Positions 20,709 through 29,391 of a stretch of DNA of 64,000 bases are shown here, one piece after another; positions within the stretch are counted from its first letter, which is position 1, and each line of letters opens with the position of its first letter. Below the pieces are notes generated by a model. The model saw only the letters and a list, made by a program, of their open reading frames with translations, searched no databases and was not told the origin of the DNA. Origin of the DNA: a bacterium. GTDB lineage: Bacteria; Sysuimicrobiota; Sysuimicrobiia; Sysuimicrobiales; Segetimicrobiaceae. The DNA lies in assembly GCA_035308905.1 (NCBI GenBank), contig DATGFS010000011.1, positions 1-64,000 of the forward strand. Direction: 5' to 3'. A program made the position numbers and the translations under genes.

Positions 20709-22016
20709 ATGAAACGATCCACACGCTACGCGCTGCTTCTGACGGCGTTGCTGCTGGTCGCGGTGAGCGGCACGCAGTGGGCCGGCGCCCAGGGCGCCGT
20801 CTCGCTTCGGTACTACTATCCCGTCGGGGCCTCGGGGCCGTTGAACGTGCTCATGACCGCGATGGTCAACGACTTCAACGCATCCCACCCCGGCATCCAC
20901 GTCGAGCCGGTATTCGCCGGCAACTACGTCGAGACGATGGCGAAGGCCATGACCGCGGTGCTCGGCGGCACCCCGCCCGACGTGGCCGTTCTCGACACGC
21001 CGGAGCTCTACTCGCTGCTCGACCGGGAGGCGATCATTCCGCTCGACGACCTGATCGCCAAGACCGGCGGCAAGGCGTGGCTCGACGACTACTACGGCGC
21101 ACTGCTCCTCAACGCGAAGAGCAACGGCCACGTGTACAGCATCCCGTGGCAGCGCAGCACGCCGATCTTCTACTATAACCGGGACCTCTTCCGGAAGGCC
21201 GGGCTCGACCCGAGCCGCGCCCCGAAAGACTGGACCGAGCTCGCGGAGTACGGGCAAAAGCTGACGATCCGCGACTCGAGCGGCCAGGTGACCCAATGGG
21301 GCGTCGAGGCGCCGGTTGCCGATACGTCGCCGTGGGTCTTCCAGGGGTTTGCGATCGAGGCCGGCGCGAATTTCTTCGACCCGAATCTGGGCAAGTGGGT
21401 CAAGTTCAACTCGCCGGAAGTGGTCGGGGCCCTCCAGTTCATCCTCGATCTGCAGAACAAGTACAAGGTCCATCCGACCGGGCCGACCAGCCTCGCCTTC
21501 TGGAACCAGGTGCCGCAGGACTTCATCCAGCAGAAGGCCGCGATGATCTATTCGACCACCGGCAACATGACGTTCATCCGGACCAACGCCAAGTTCGACT
21601 GGAGCGCGGGCTTCATGCCGGCGGGCAAACGGTACGGCGCGCCGACCGGCGGCGGCAGCTTCTACGTCTTCAATAAGATCCCGCAGGACCGCGTGCAGGC
21701 GGCGTGGACGTTCATTACCTGGATGACGAGCCCGGCGAACGCCGCCCGGTGGAGCATCGGGACCGGGTACGTCCCGATCCGCAAGACCGAGCTGTCCACG
21801 CCGGCGTTCTCGGCGTACCTCAAGCAGGTGCCGCAGGCGCTCACCGCCACACTGCAGCTGCGGGTGGCCGGCGAGCAGATGACGATCCACGACGTCGACC
21901 AGATCGGCACGATGCTGGTGACGGCGATCCAGGCCGCGCAGTCCGGCCGGCTCTCCGCACAGGCGGCGCTCGACCGGGCGCAGCGCGACGCCACGCAGCT
22001 GCTGTCGAAGTATTAA
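20709..22016 (+). CDS. ABC sugar-type extracellular binding protein (UgpB-like)
   Basis: 435 residues. The signal peptide is MKRSTRYALLLTALLLVAVS to about residue 28. The family-1 binding protein fold follows: LRYYYPVGASGPLNVLMTAM, GNYVETMAKAMTAVLGGTPP, VYSIPWQRSTPIFYYNRDLF and PTGGGSFYVFNK. The ATG follows GGGGAGGGG. The closest named relatives by pattern are glycerol-3-phosphate or sugar binding proteins, and the ligand is not known. Two permeases follow. No ATPase gene is present, so a shared MsmK/UgpC-type ATPase is probably encoded elsewhere. Confidence 0.9.
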   Translation: MKRSTRYALLLTALLLVAVSGTQWAGAQGAVSLRYYYPVGASGPLNVLMTAMVNDFNASHPGIHVEPVFAGNYVETMAKAMTAVLGGTPPDVAVLDTPELYSLLDREAIIPLDDLIAKTGGKAWLDDYYGALLLNAKSNGHVYSIPWQRSTPIFYYNRDLFRKAGLDPSRAPKDWTELAEYGQKLTIRDSSGQVTQWGVEAPVADTSPWVFQGFAIEAGANFFDPNLGKWVKFNSPEVVGALQFILDLQNKYKVHPTGPTSLAFWNQVPQDFIQQKAAMIYSTTGNMTFIRTNAKFDWSAGFMPAGKRYGAPTGGGSFYVFNKIPQDRVQAAWTFITWMTSPANAARWSIGTGYVPIRKTELSTPAFSAYLKQVPQALTATLQLRVAGEQMTIHDVDQIGTMLVTAIQAAQSGRLSAQAALDRAQRDATQLLSKY

Positions 22017-22042
22017 GCGTGACGCCGTAGGCGGTTGATTCC

Positions 22043-22076
22043 CGATGGCCCGGCGCCTCACGGCGCCGGGCCATCG
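22043..22076 (+). promoter_or_regulatory. 15-bp perfect hairpin between binding-protein and permease genes
   Basis: CGATGGCCCGGCGCC and GGCGCCGGGCCATCG are perfect complements around a TCAC loop, 26 bases after the binding-protein stop. No run of T follows, so it is not a classical terminator. Such structures after binding-protein genes commonly protect the upstream mRNA or allow partial read-through, giving more binding protein than permease. Confidence 0.8.
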
Positions 22077-22091
22077 TCCCCATCATCGGCC

Positions 22092-23036
22092 GTGGCGCAG
22101 ACCGACGCCCGCACACTTCCCGCCGCGGTGCGGCCCGCGGCTCGATCCGCGTCCGGCCGGCGCCGCCGCCGCGCCGCGGCGCAAGGGTATCTCTTTCTGC
22201 TGCCGTCGCTCGTGTTTCTCGCGGTCTTCACCTACTATCCGATCCTCACGTCCGCGGAGCTGAGCCTCTTTCGGTCGACCGCGACCGTGCGCAGCCGCGC
22301 GTTCATCGGCGCCGGCAACTATCTCACGATCGCCGCGGATCCGATCTTCCATCAGGTCCTCCACAACAGCCTCGAGTTCTTGCTGGGCACCGTCCCCGTG
22401 ACGGTGGCGCTCGCGCTGGTCCTCGCGCTGCTGCTCAACCGAACGCACCTGTTGGTCACGCCGTTCCGCACGGCCTTCTTCTATCCGGCGCTGCTGCCGC
22501 TGATCGGGGCCGCGGCGATCTGGCTGTTCGTGTACACGCCCGGCTACGGCCTGATGGACGTGTATTTGAAGCGGATCATCGGCGGAGGCGTCAACTGGCT
22601 TCAGGATCCCACTTGGGCCCTGCCCGCGGTCATGCTGGTAACGGTGTGGAAGAACGCGGGCTACTACATGCTCTTCTATCTCGCCGGCCTCCAGACGATC
22701 TCGACGGAACTGTACGAAGCGGCCCGCATTGAAGGGGCCTCCGCCTGGCAGGTCTTCCGGAGCATCACGTTCCCGCTGCTTGGCCCGACGACGCTCTTCG
22801 TCCTCGTGATCGCGAGCATCAACGCGTTCCAGTCGGTCGATCAGATATGGATCATGACGGCCGGCGGGCCCGACAACACGACCAACGTGCTGCTGTTCTA
22901 CATCTATCAGACGGCGTTCATGTTCTTCGACTTCGGGAAGGCCGCCGCACTCACGATCTTCCTGCTCGCCATCCTGATGGGCATCGCCGCGGTGAGCTTC
23001 GGGCTCCTCGAGCGGCGGATCCACTACGAGGTGTAG
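22092..23036 (+). CDS. ABC transporter permease (UgpA/MalF-like)
   Basis: About 314 residues and six membrane segments, beginning QGYLFLLPSLVFLAVFTYYP. The inner-membrane permease motif EAARIEGASAWQVFRSITFP (EAA loop), which contacts the ATPase, is intact. The GTG at 22092 is preferred. An earlier ATT at 22035 opens the frame but would place the start before the hairpin. The N-terminal 25 residues are Arg/Ala-rich and probably cytoplasmic. Confidence 0.88.
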   Translation: MAQTDARTLPAAVRPAARSASGRRRRRAAAQGYLFLLPSLVFLAVFTYYPILTSAELSLFRSTATVRSRAFIGAGNYLTIAADPIFHQVLHNSLEFLLGTVPVTVALALVLALLLNRTHLLVTPFRTAFFYPALLPLIGAAAIWLFVYTPGYGLMDVYLKRIIGGGVNWLQDPTWALPAVMLVTVWKNAGYYMLFYLAGLQTISTELYEAARIEGASAWQVFRSITFPLLGPTTLFVLVIASINAFQSVDQIWIMTAGGPDNTTNVLLFYIYQTAFMFFDFGKAAALTIFLLAILMGIAAVSFGLLERRIHYEV

Positions 23037-23037
23037 C

Positions 23038-23877
23038 GTGCAGAGGCGCGCCGGACGACGGCTCGGGACGGCCATCTGGGCACTCGCCGTGGGCGCGCTG
23101 GCCTTCATCTGGGTGTTCCCGCTGCTGTGGGCCGTGGCCACGTCGTTCCGGCCGCCGGGCTCGCTCGGCAGCCAGATCGCGTCGCTGTGGGTGCATCACC
23201 CGTCGCTCGCCAACTTTCGCGAGGCGTGGAGCGAGGCGCCGTTCGTGCGGTTGTACTACAACACCGCGGTGGTCGTCTTCGGGATCCTGGGCGCGCAGCT
23301 GGTGACGATTACGCTCGCGGCGTACGCGTTCGCGCGGATGGAGTTCCCCGGCCGCGAATGGCTCTTCCGCCTGTTCCTGCTGCAGTTGATGGTGGCGCCG
23401 TCGTCCTTGATCCTGCCGAACTTCGTGACGATCAAAACGCTCGGGCTACTGAACACCCGGCTGGCAATCATGATCCCCTACTTCGCCTCCGCGTTCGGCA
23501 CGTTCTTGCTCCGCCAGACATTCCGCGGCGTGCCGCGCGACCTCGAGGACGCCGCGGCGATCGACGGCTGCACGACGTTCCAGACGCTGTGGAACGTCTT
23601 TCTGCCGCTCGCGCGGCCGACGCTCGTCGCCTTCTCGATCGTGAGCATCGTCTACCACTACAACGAGTTTCTGTGGCCCCTCATCATCACCGACACGGAC
23701 CGCGCCCGCACCGTGACGGTCGGCCTCGCGTCGTTCACGCAGTCGGCGGAATCGGCTGCGCAGTGGAACCTGATCGCGGCCGGCACGGTGATCGTGATCC
23801 TGCCGCTCCTGGTGCTCTTCATCGTCTTCCAGCGGCGGTTCGTCGAAAGCTTCATGTACTCGGGGCTCAAAGGATAG
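23038..23877 (+). CDS. ABC transporter permease (UgpE/MalG-like)
   Basis: 279 residues with a GTG start one base after the previous stop. Six hydrophobic segments are seen, with the EAA loop DLEDAAAIDGCTTFQTLWNV. The end FVESFMYSGLKG is the typical C-terminus of this family (VxGlxxGAVKG). Together with the UgpA-like permease it forms the membrane channel of the importer. A tRNA gene follows after 33 bases. Confidence 0.88.
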   Translation: MQRRAGRRLGTAIWALAVGALAFIWVFPLLWAVATSFRPPGSLGSQIASLWVHHPSLANFREAWSEAPFVRLYYNTAVVVFGILGAQLVTITLAAYAFARMEFPGREWLFRLFLLQLMVAPSSLILPNFVTIKTLGLLNTRLAIMIPYFASAFGTFLLRQTFRGVPRDLEDAAAIDGCTTFQTLWNVFLPLARPTLVAFSIVSIVYHYNEFLWPLIITDTDRARTVTVGLASFTQSAESAAQWNLIAAGTVIVILPLLVLFIVFQRRFVESFMYSGLKG

Positions 23878-23909
23878 CCGCCGGCCCGGTCGTGTTATAA
23901 TTTCGTCGC

Positions 23910-23983
23910 GGGCCCGTAGCTCAACGGCAGAGCATCCGGCTCATAACCGGCGGATCTAGGTTCGATCCCTGGCGGGCCCACCA
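23910..23983 (+). tRNA. tRNA with CAT anticodon (elongator Met or Ile2)
   Basis: Acceptor GGGCCCG (23910-23916) pairs with CGGGCCC (23973-23979). The D arm has AGCTCAACGGCAGAGC, the anticodon loop TCATAAC gives CAT, the T arm has GGTTCGATCCC, and CCA is encoded at 23981-23983. A lysidine-modified Ile2 tRNA cannot be told from elongator Met by eye. Its 3' half is the integration site of the mobile element that follows. The gene remains complete. Confidence 0.93.
23936..23980 (+). repeat. attL: 3' end of tRNA(CAT) at left edge of the element
   Basis: The 45 bases from the anticodon stem to the discriminator base of the tRNA recur at 37949-37993 with three substitutions. This is the attachment-site duplication expected when a tyrosine integrase inserts an element into a tRNA gene. 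Confidence 0.85.
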
Positions 23984-24160
23984 TAGCAAGGGCCGCAGCG
24001 CGTCCCCTGTCCTCTGCTACCCTCCTGCTACCCGCTTCGAGAAAACAGGCCCCCCGGCGATAGTCAGCCATGTTCGAACAGTCACCCCATGCACCCGGGG
24101 CACCGCGGCCCGTATCCTCGCGCCCGGCGGGGCTTCTACGGGTAGGGTCGGAACGACGGT

Positions 24161-24244
24161 ATGACAGTGCCGACACGGTCACCACAGGTACTCGAGAACG
24201 GCGTGAAGATCAGCCGTACCGGCCGGGTCGTGGGAGTCCGCTGA
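24161..24244 (+). CDS. Possible 27-residue leader peptide before terminase small subunit
   Basis: A short frame, MTVPTRSPQVLENGVKISRT followed by GRVVGVR, ends in TGATG, where the last A begins the ATG of the terminase small-subunit gene. The coupling is neat, but there is no strong ribosome site and no known homologue, so this could be chance. Confidence 0.25.
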   Translation: MTVPTRSPQVLENGVKISRTGRVVGVR

Positions 24245-24708
24245 TGCCGCGGACCTGGGCGCTCGTTGCGGGCGAGCCGTTGCGAAACATAGCGAAACGA
24301 ACCGGAACGTCCGTTGCCGCACTCCACCGGCATCGCCCGCACGTCTCAGCCAAGCTGACCAAGGCCCGCGAGGCCAAGGAGGCCGCCAGCGCGGACGGGT
24401 TGCTCGCCGGCATCGCGGCGCTGCGCGAACGATTGGAGCGGGCCCTCGAAGATGCCCAAGCGGCCAAGGACGTGGCTAGCCTATCCCGTGAGCTCCGCGA
24501 GACCATCCGCCTGATGCTGGAACTTGAAGGCCGCCTGCGGCAGAGCGCCCATGTACAGGTGGCCGTGACGCTTGTCCAGTCGCTGGAGTGGCTCTCGCTT
24601 CGCACGCGGATGGTCCAGGCTCTCGAGCCGTTCCCCGAAGCTCTGACGGCTCTCGTCCAGGTTCTCCAGGAGGAGAAAAGTCCCGATGGTCAACCTGCTC
24701 GCCGCTGA
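24244..24708 (+). CDS. Phage terminase small-subunit-like protein
   Basis: 154 residues from ATG 24244, which follows GGGAG. The N-terminus PRTWALVAGEPLRNIAKRTG and TSVAALHRH form a helix-turn-helix of the kind that small terminases use to bind the packaging site. The rest is helical and Glu/Arg-rich (SRELRETIRLMLELEGRL) and suits oligomerisation. Its position directly before the large subunit, which starts inside its end, supports the call. Sequence similarity alone is weak. Confidence 0.55.
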   Translation: MPRTWALVAGEPLRNIAKRTGTSVAALHRHRPHVSAKLTKAREAKEAASADGLLAGIAALRERLERALEDAQAAKDVASLSRELRETIRLMLELEGRLRQSAHVQVAVTLVQSLEWLSLRTRMVQALEPFPEALTALVQVLQEEKSPDGQPARR

Positions 24709-25614
24709 CCTTCTCGCAGCCCTCACCTCACAGGCATCCTGGCAGGCTTACCGTGAGGATCCGGTCGGCTTCTTCTGTGACGTACTGGGGCTGGTGCCGT
24801 GGGCGCGGCAGCGCGAGGTGCTCGAGGCGGTCCTCCGTCATCCGCGAGTCGCGGTGCGCTCCGGCCACAAGGTCGGCAAGAGCGCCTCAGCCGCCGGCCT
24901 GGCACTGTGGTGGGCCGCCACACGACCGAGGAGCCGAGTCGTGCTCACGTCGGCGTCGTACCGGCAGATCCGGAGCATCCTGTGGCGTGAGCTTAAGACG
25001 CTCCACGCGGCGGCCCGCCCCCCACTCGGCGGAGAGCTACACGCCCACCCTGACGCGGGCCTCCAGTTCTCGGACGGCCGCGAGATCGTGGGCTTCAACA
25101 CCACGGAGCCGGAGCGTATGTCAGGAATCTCGGGCGCCAACTTGCTCTTCATCCTGGACGAGGCATCCGGCATCCCGGACCAGATCTTCCAGGCGATCGA
25201 GGGCAATCGCGCCGGCGGCGCGCGCCTCGTCCTGTTCAGCAACCCCACGCGCACGAGCGGCACCTTCTTCGACGCCTTCGGGACGAAGCGCGAGTTCTGG
25301 CATGTCATCCACATCAGCAGTGAGGAGACGCGGAACGCGCAGGAGGGCCGTGACGTGATTCCCGGCCTCGCCACGCGGGAGTGGATCGAGGAAAAGCGCC
25401 GGGAGTGGGGTGAGACGTCGCCACTCTATCAGGTGCGCGTCCGCGGCGACTTCCCCTCGCAGGCCGAGAACGCGATCATCGGGCTCGCCCTGGTCGAGGA
25501 CGCCACGGTCCGGTGGGTCGAGACGCCGGCAGAGGGTCGGCTCACACTCGGCGTCGACGTCGCCCGCTTCGGCGATGATGAGACGGTCATCTTCCCCGTA
25601 CGGGGACATAAGGC

Positions 25615-25620
25615 GCTAGC
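25615..25620 (+). repeat. Target-site duplication GCTAGC, left copy
   Basis: GCTAGC directly precedes the first base of the IS terminal repeat, and the same six bases follow its last base at 26658-26663. The target is palindromic and lies at the centre of a longer palindrome, GGCGCTAGCGCC, in the uninterrupted terminase gene. Confidence 0.85.
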
Positions 25621-26657
25621 TGTAGTTCCCAGATAGGTTGTTGACACATGAAAGCCTTCCAGCGTTCGTGTGGGGCAGAGGGTATCCGCCCCACTCTGGG
25701 AGGCGTTCATGGGCCGTGCGCGTGGCAAGCTCACCCCGGCCGGACGACTGCTGCTGGTGCAGCGAGTCACGGTCCTGCACTGGCCTGTGAGCCAGGCGGC
25801 TTCCTCGATGGGAGTCTCTCGTGAGACGGCCTACGAGTGGCTGGGGCGCTGGCGCCGTGACGGTGCCGCGGGATTGGAAGATCGATCGAGCCGTCCCCAT
25901 CGGTCGCCCCGCCAAGTGCCGGCCGCCGTGGAGCGCCGTATCTTGCTGCTGCGTCGTCGACTGAAATGGGGTCCGCATCGCTTGGCTCCGCTCGTGGGGC
26001 ATCCGCGCTCGACGATCTACACCGTCCTGGCGCGGCACGGCATGACGCGGTTGCGGGATCTGGATCGCTCGACCGGCGTGCCGGTCCGCTACGTCCGGGA
26101 CCATCCGGGCGAGCTGCTCCACCTCGATATGAAGCCGCTGGCCCGGGTTCCCGAGGGAGGCGGGCACCGGGTCTTGGGGCGCGTGCCGGGCCCGCATCGC
26201 CGCGGGGCCGGCTATGAGGTGATCCACGTGGCGATCGACGACGCCTCGCGGCTCGCGTTCGCCCAAATCCGCCCCGATGGTCGGGCGCTGACCGTCGTCC
26301 AGTTCCTCACCGACGCGGTGGGCTTCTTTGCGGAGCACGGGATCCGGATTCAACGGATCATGACCGACCGCGGCTGGAGTTACACCCAGTCGCCCCGCTT
26401 CCGGGCCGTCGCGCGGCGGTTGCGGATCCGCCACAAGATCACGCGCCCCTATCGGCCGCAGACTAACGGCAAAGCCGAGCGGTTCGTCCAGACTCTGTTG
26501 CGCGAGTGGGCGTATGCACGGCTTTATCGCTCGAACGAGGAGCGCCGCATCGCGTTTCCGAAATGGCTGCACTACTACAACCATCATCGCCCCCACACGG
26601 CGCTAGAAGGGCGGGTCCCCGCGGTCGTGAGTGTCAACGACATGTGTGGGAACCACA
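25621..26657 (+). mobile_element. IS481-family insertion sequence (1037 bp)
   Basis: Imperfect terminal inverted repeats: left TGTAGTTCCCAGATAGGTTG then TTGACA, right (reverse complement) TGTGGTTCCCACACATGTCG then TTGACA. The TGT ends, about 1 kb length, single transposase gene and 6-bp target duplication fit the IS481 family. The left end diverges at four or more positions of the repeat from the right. Confidence 0.9.
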
Positions 26658-26662
26658 GCTAG
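25709..26662 (+). CDS. IS481-family transposase
   Basis: 317 residues from ATG 25709 (MGRARGKLTPAGRLLLVQRV). An N-terminal HTH (PVSQAASSMGVSRETAYEWL) is followed by an integrase core with LLHLDMKPL (first Asp), IMTDRGWSYTQS (second Asp) and RPYRPQTNGKAERFVQTLLR (Glu), giving a complete DDE triad. PHTALEGRVPAVVSVNDMCG is the usual IS481 C-terminal block. The stop codon lies in the target duplication just outside the right repeat, so the stop is provided by flanking DNA. The element looks intact and potentially active. Confidence 0.92.
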   Translation: MGRARGKLTPAGRLLLVQRVTVLHWPVSQAASSMGVSRETAYEWLGRWRRDGAAGLEDRSSRPHRSPRQVPAAVERRILLLRRRLKWGPHRLAPLVGHPRSTIYTVLARHGMTRLRDLDRSTGVPVRYVRDHPGELLHLDMKPLARVPEGGGHRVLGRVPGPHRRGAGYEVIHVAIDDASRLAFAQIRPDGRALTVVQFLTDAVGFFAEHGIRIQRIMTDRGWSYTQSPRFRAVARRLRIRHKITRPYRPQTNGKAERFVQTLLREWAYARLYRSNEERRIAFPKWLHYYNHHRPHTALEGRVPAVVSVNDMCGNHS

Positions 26663-26663
26663 C
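26658..26663 (+). repeat. Target-site duplication GCTAGC, right copy
   Basis: Six bases identical to 25615-25620, immediately after the ACA end of the IS. Its TAG serves as the stop codon of the transposase. Confidence 0.85.
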
Positions 26664-27492
26664 GCCTATCATCGAGCACAAACTCGACACCGTCCAGGTG
26701 GCCGGCCGGGTGCTCGAGGTCGCGCGTCAGCTTCGCCTGGCGGACGAGCGGCCGCTCGTCCGGGTGGACGTTATCGGCGTGGGCGCCGGCGTGTACGACC
26801 AGCTCTATCACGCCCCGGAGGTGGAGACGGTCGCAGTCAACGTCGCGGAAACCCCGGTCGGGATCGAGAACCAGGAGCGCTTCGCGCAACTGCGTGATCA
26901 GATGTGGTTCGGGCTGGCGGATTGGCTCAAGGACGGCGGTGCGATTCCGGACGATCCCAAGCTCGAGGCCGAGCTTGTGGCGCCCACGTATACGTTCGAT
27001 ATGCGGGGACGCATCAAGGTTGACACAAAGGACAAGATGAAAGAGCGCCTCGGACGGTCACCGGACCGGGCAGACGGTCTCGGCTTGGCGGTCGTGTCAC
27101 CGCAAGGTAGTTATGAAGCGTGGTCCGGTTATTACCACAGCACGCTCAAGGACGCGGAGGCCCAGGAACTGCGGGAGATGCCGGCGGCCGGTGTGCGCAA
27201 CCCACAAGCGCCGGCGCAGTTGACTCCAACGCTCGGCAACCGCACGATCGTCACCGTCCGCGGCGATGACGAAGCGGCGAACGATGCGATGCTCGTCCGC
27301 CTGCTGGCTGGACTCGCTCGTGGCGAGCCGATCCCCTGGGAGACGCTCCAACCCGCCCATGCCGAACGACTCGACAAGATGATCGGGGCCACGATGCAGG
27401 GCGCCGCCCCCGCTGACCAGCGTGTCTACCTCATGGAGCGGCGGCGGTACACACAGGTTAAGGGGCACGCCGGCGCCTCCGTCGGAACCTAA

Positions 27493-27732
27493 CGCGAAGT
27501 CCCCTCACAGGCACATATCTTCATCGCCCGCGGCGTAGCAATCGCCCGGGCGGCGTTGGCATCGATTTCCGACAAGGTGGCGGCCGGCGTCAGTCTAGAG
27601 TCCCCGTTCGACGATCTCGACGGCGGCACCATCATTGCCGACGGCACCGAGGAGCAGTACATCGCGGCCCTTCGCAAGGCGCGCGGCGAGCTTCCGAAGT
27701 CGAACGGTGAGACGGGGGACGCGTCCTCATAG
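27493..27732 (+). pseudogene. C-terminal remnant of an unidentified phage protein
   Basis: The reading frame continues, in phase, directly after the terminase stop TAA (27490-27492) for 79 codons: HIFIARGVAIARAALASISD, then KVAAGVSLESPFDDLDGGTI, to a TAG. It has protein-like composition and matches the window codon bias, but has no start codon and no ribosome site. It is best read as the tail of a phage structural gene (for example portal or minor head protein) left after a deletion. The identity is unknown. Confidence 0.4.
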
Positions 27733-27846
27733 TAACGTCGTTTGGCTCGCTTCTTCGCAAGAGGGTTCCACGCGTTTGTTCGCCGAGTATCTAAGAAATG
27801 ATCGAGTCGATTACAATGTTCGATCTGAACCTATGAGCGTCTGACG

Positions 27847-28407
27847 ATGCCACGGCGCAGACGTCGTTCCTTTATCATCCCGCGACGGCTCATTGAGCTC
27901 GGGATCAGTGCCGTCGACACGGCCGAGGCATTAGCGAATCCCATTTCGTTGCTGAAGATGGTCGCCAAGAAAGGCGTCACCGCAACGCTCAAGGCCGGGG
28001 ACCAAGCAGAAGAGCAAGCGGTGCGACGAGAGGTTATTACCGAGCTGCAAGCGCAGATGAGGTATTTGGACGGACATCTTGTCAGGGTTGTTGGCTTCTT
28101 CGAGCGCAATTCGAACTTGCCGAGCGGCAGCACTATCGCTCAGGTTTCACCGAGCGCCGCGAGGGAGTTCGGTGAACTACGCAGGGCGCTCCTGGGCACA
28201 GCGCGAGATGTTGAGCGCGCCGTCTTTGATGTAGCACCGTACTTGCGTGACGACGAGCGCGAGATCATGGCTCGCCGTATGCGCGATGTCAGAGGCATAC
28301 TCCACCATGTGCTCTGCGACAACACGGACCCGCTGGTTGACCAAGCCGGACAGATCCGTAACGCCCACCGGATCGTTGCCGCAGATATCGACGGTCTGAG
28401 GCCATGA
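27847..28407 (+). CDS. Hypothetical protein in the element, 186 residues
   Basis: Starts MPRRRRRSFIIPRRLIELGI and is predicted mostly helical and basic at the N-terminus, with a charged middle (AGDQAEEQAVRREVITELQA) and a C-terminal helix NAHRIVAADIDGLRP. No signal peptide, clear domain or known motif. GC content is lower than the host genes. It lies between the terminase remnant and a convergent small gene. Confidence 0.5.
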   Translation: MPRRRRRSFIIPRRLIELGISAVDTAEALANPISLLKMVAKKGVTATLKAGDQAEEQAVRREVITELQAQMRYLDGHLVRVVGFFERNSNLPSGSTIAQVSPSAAREFGELRRALLGTARDVERAVFDVAPYLRDDEREIMARRMRDVRGILHHVLCDNTDPLVDQAGQIRNAHRIVAADIDGLRP

Positions 28408-28599
28408 TAGCAACCGAAGGCTCAGGCTAAGCTTCCCCACCATGCTGTGAGCCGCGTCCGCCGCAGCCCGCGGCGTGGTGGGGTGGCTGTGTGGCCAGCG
28501 CGGGGGCCGCCCCATGAAGGGATTTTCATCGTGGCTGGCCGGAAGCTGCCGGAGATCAGCTAGCTCTCAGGCTCGAGGACGAATTGCTCGACGCCACGG

Positions 28600-28938
28600 T
28601 TACGGCGGGGACTGTAGTCTTTGGCGTCGTTCTCGCGCATATTGCTGTTGCAAGCTTCTTGCGATCGCTTCATCCGCTTTGTCCCATCCAGCAAATTCCC
28701 AAGGGGAGAAACGTCCGCGCGCCATCGTCTTAAGAAGCACCGTACGATGGCGAGAGTCTATCCGAGGATTTCTCAGGAACTCCTGCGCTTCGCCTGAGAG
28801 CGTCGTTCTGACGTATTGCCCAAGGTCGCTATCGATGCCGTATTTTTGCAGCAGGTAGTCGGTCCACTTGTCCTCGTACTTGTGTGTCAGTTCCCCTATG
28901 ATCTGCTGTCCTCTCCTCATCCGCTCAAACAACCTCAT
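28600..28938 (-). CDS. Hypothetical protein, 112 residues
   Basis: MRLFERMRRGQQIIGELTHK, then WTDYLLQKYGIDSDLGQYVR: an amphipathic, Tyr/Arg-rich helical protein with no recognised domain. A run of six G lies 11 bases before the ATG. An overlapping plus-strand frame (28475-28858) has poorer composition. Function unknown. It is in the lower-GC segment. Confidence 0.45.
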   Translation of the reverse strand: MRLFERMRRGQQIIGELTHKYEDKWTDYLLQKYGIDSDLGQYVRTTLSGEAQEFLRNPRIDSRHRTVLLKTMARGRFSPWEFAGWDKADEAIARSLQQQYARERRQRLQSPP

Positions 28939-29065
28939 TGCTCATTCACCCCCCCCGGATGGCTTATGGTCCGGCGGGTACCGAGTCTAGACGCGCAGAC
29001 CAGCATAACGTCGCGAAGCTGACATTCAGCCGAATGCGAATACGCGGGTAAGGGCCGGTGTCCGC

Positions 29066-29374
29066 GTGCTGGGCGCCACGGCTGACACCCTGACGGCCCG
29101 CACGGTGCTACCCGAGGGCGTCGGGAAGTACTGGCTTTACTACGCGGATGCCTGGCATCCGTTCTGGCACGCACAGGTCAACGGGCTCGAGGTCCCGATC
29201 CTACGTGCCAATTTCGGCTTTAAGGCGATCGAGGTTCCGCACGGTGTGGCGACAGTGAAGTTTGCGTACCGATCCAGCACGCTGTCAGGTGCGCTAGTTG
29301 TATCACAGGTGCTACTGATCTCAGCAACGCTGGCGGTGGTTCTGGTATCGGTCCGCCAATTGTTCCACCCTTGA
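29066..29374 (+). pseudogene. C-terminal fragment of a YfhO-like membrane glycosyl-transfer protein
   Basis: About 100 codons. WHPFWHAQVNGLEVPILRAN followed by GFKAIEVPHGVATVKFAYRS is the beta-rich tail typical of YfhO/GT-C proteins (a GW-x-x-x-x-DG-x-x-v-x-I-x-x-x-N block). A last hydrophobic helix follows, LSGALVVSQVLLISATLAVV. The large N-terminal membrane part is missing, so this is a fragment brought in or left by recombination. It lies beside an O-acetyltransferase, as in surface-polysaccharide loci. Confidence 0.5.
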
Positions 29375-29391
29375 AACACGACGTCGATCTC

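Larger units (their letters stand above)
24686..27492 (+). pseudogene. Phage terminase large subunit, split by IS481-family element
   Basis: The N-terminal ATPase lies in 24686-25620: Walker A GHKVGKS (60-66) and Walker B LLFILDEA (Asp158, Glu159). The nuclease domain begins at TLGVDVARFGDDETVIFP and continues after the IS from 26664 (PIIEHKLDTVQVAGRV, then VDVIGVGAGVYDQL and RSPDRADGLGLAVV). Removing the IS and one 6-bp target copy restores a single frame reading GHKALAPIIEHK and a 587-residue protein. ATG 24686 follows GGAGGAG. With the IS present, packaging function is lost. Everything else in the reading frame is intact, so the insertion is probably recent. Confidence 0.9.

Noticed and set aside
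28475-28858. Plus-strand gene
   Set aside because: Overlaps the better minus-strand gene at 28600-28938, has poor composition and no ribosome site.
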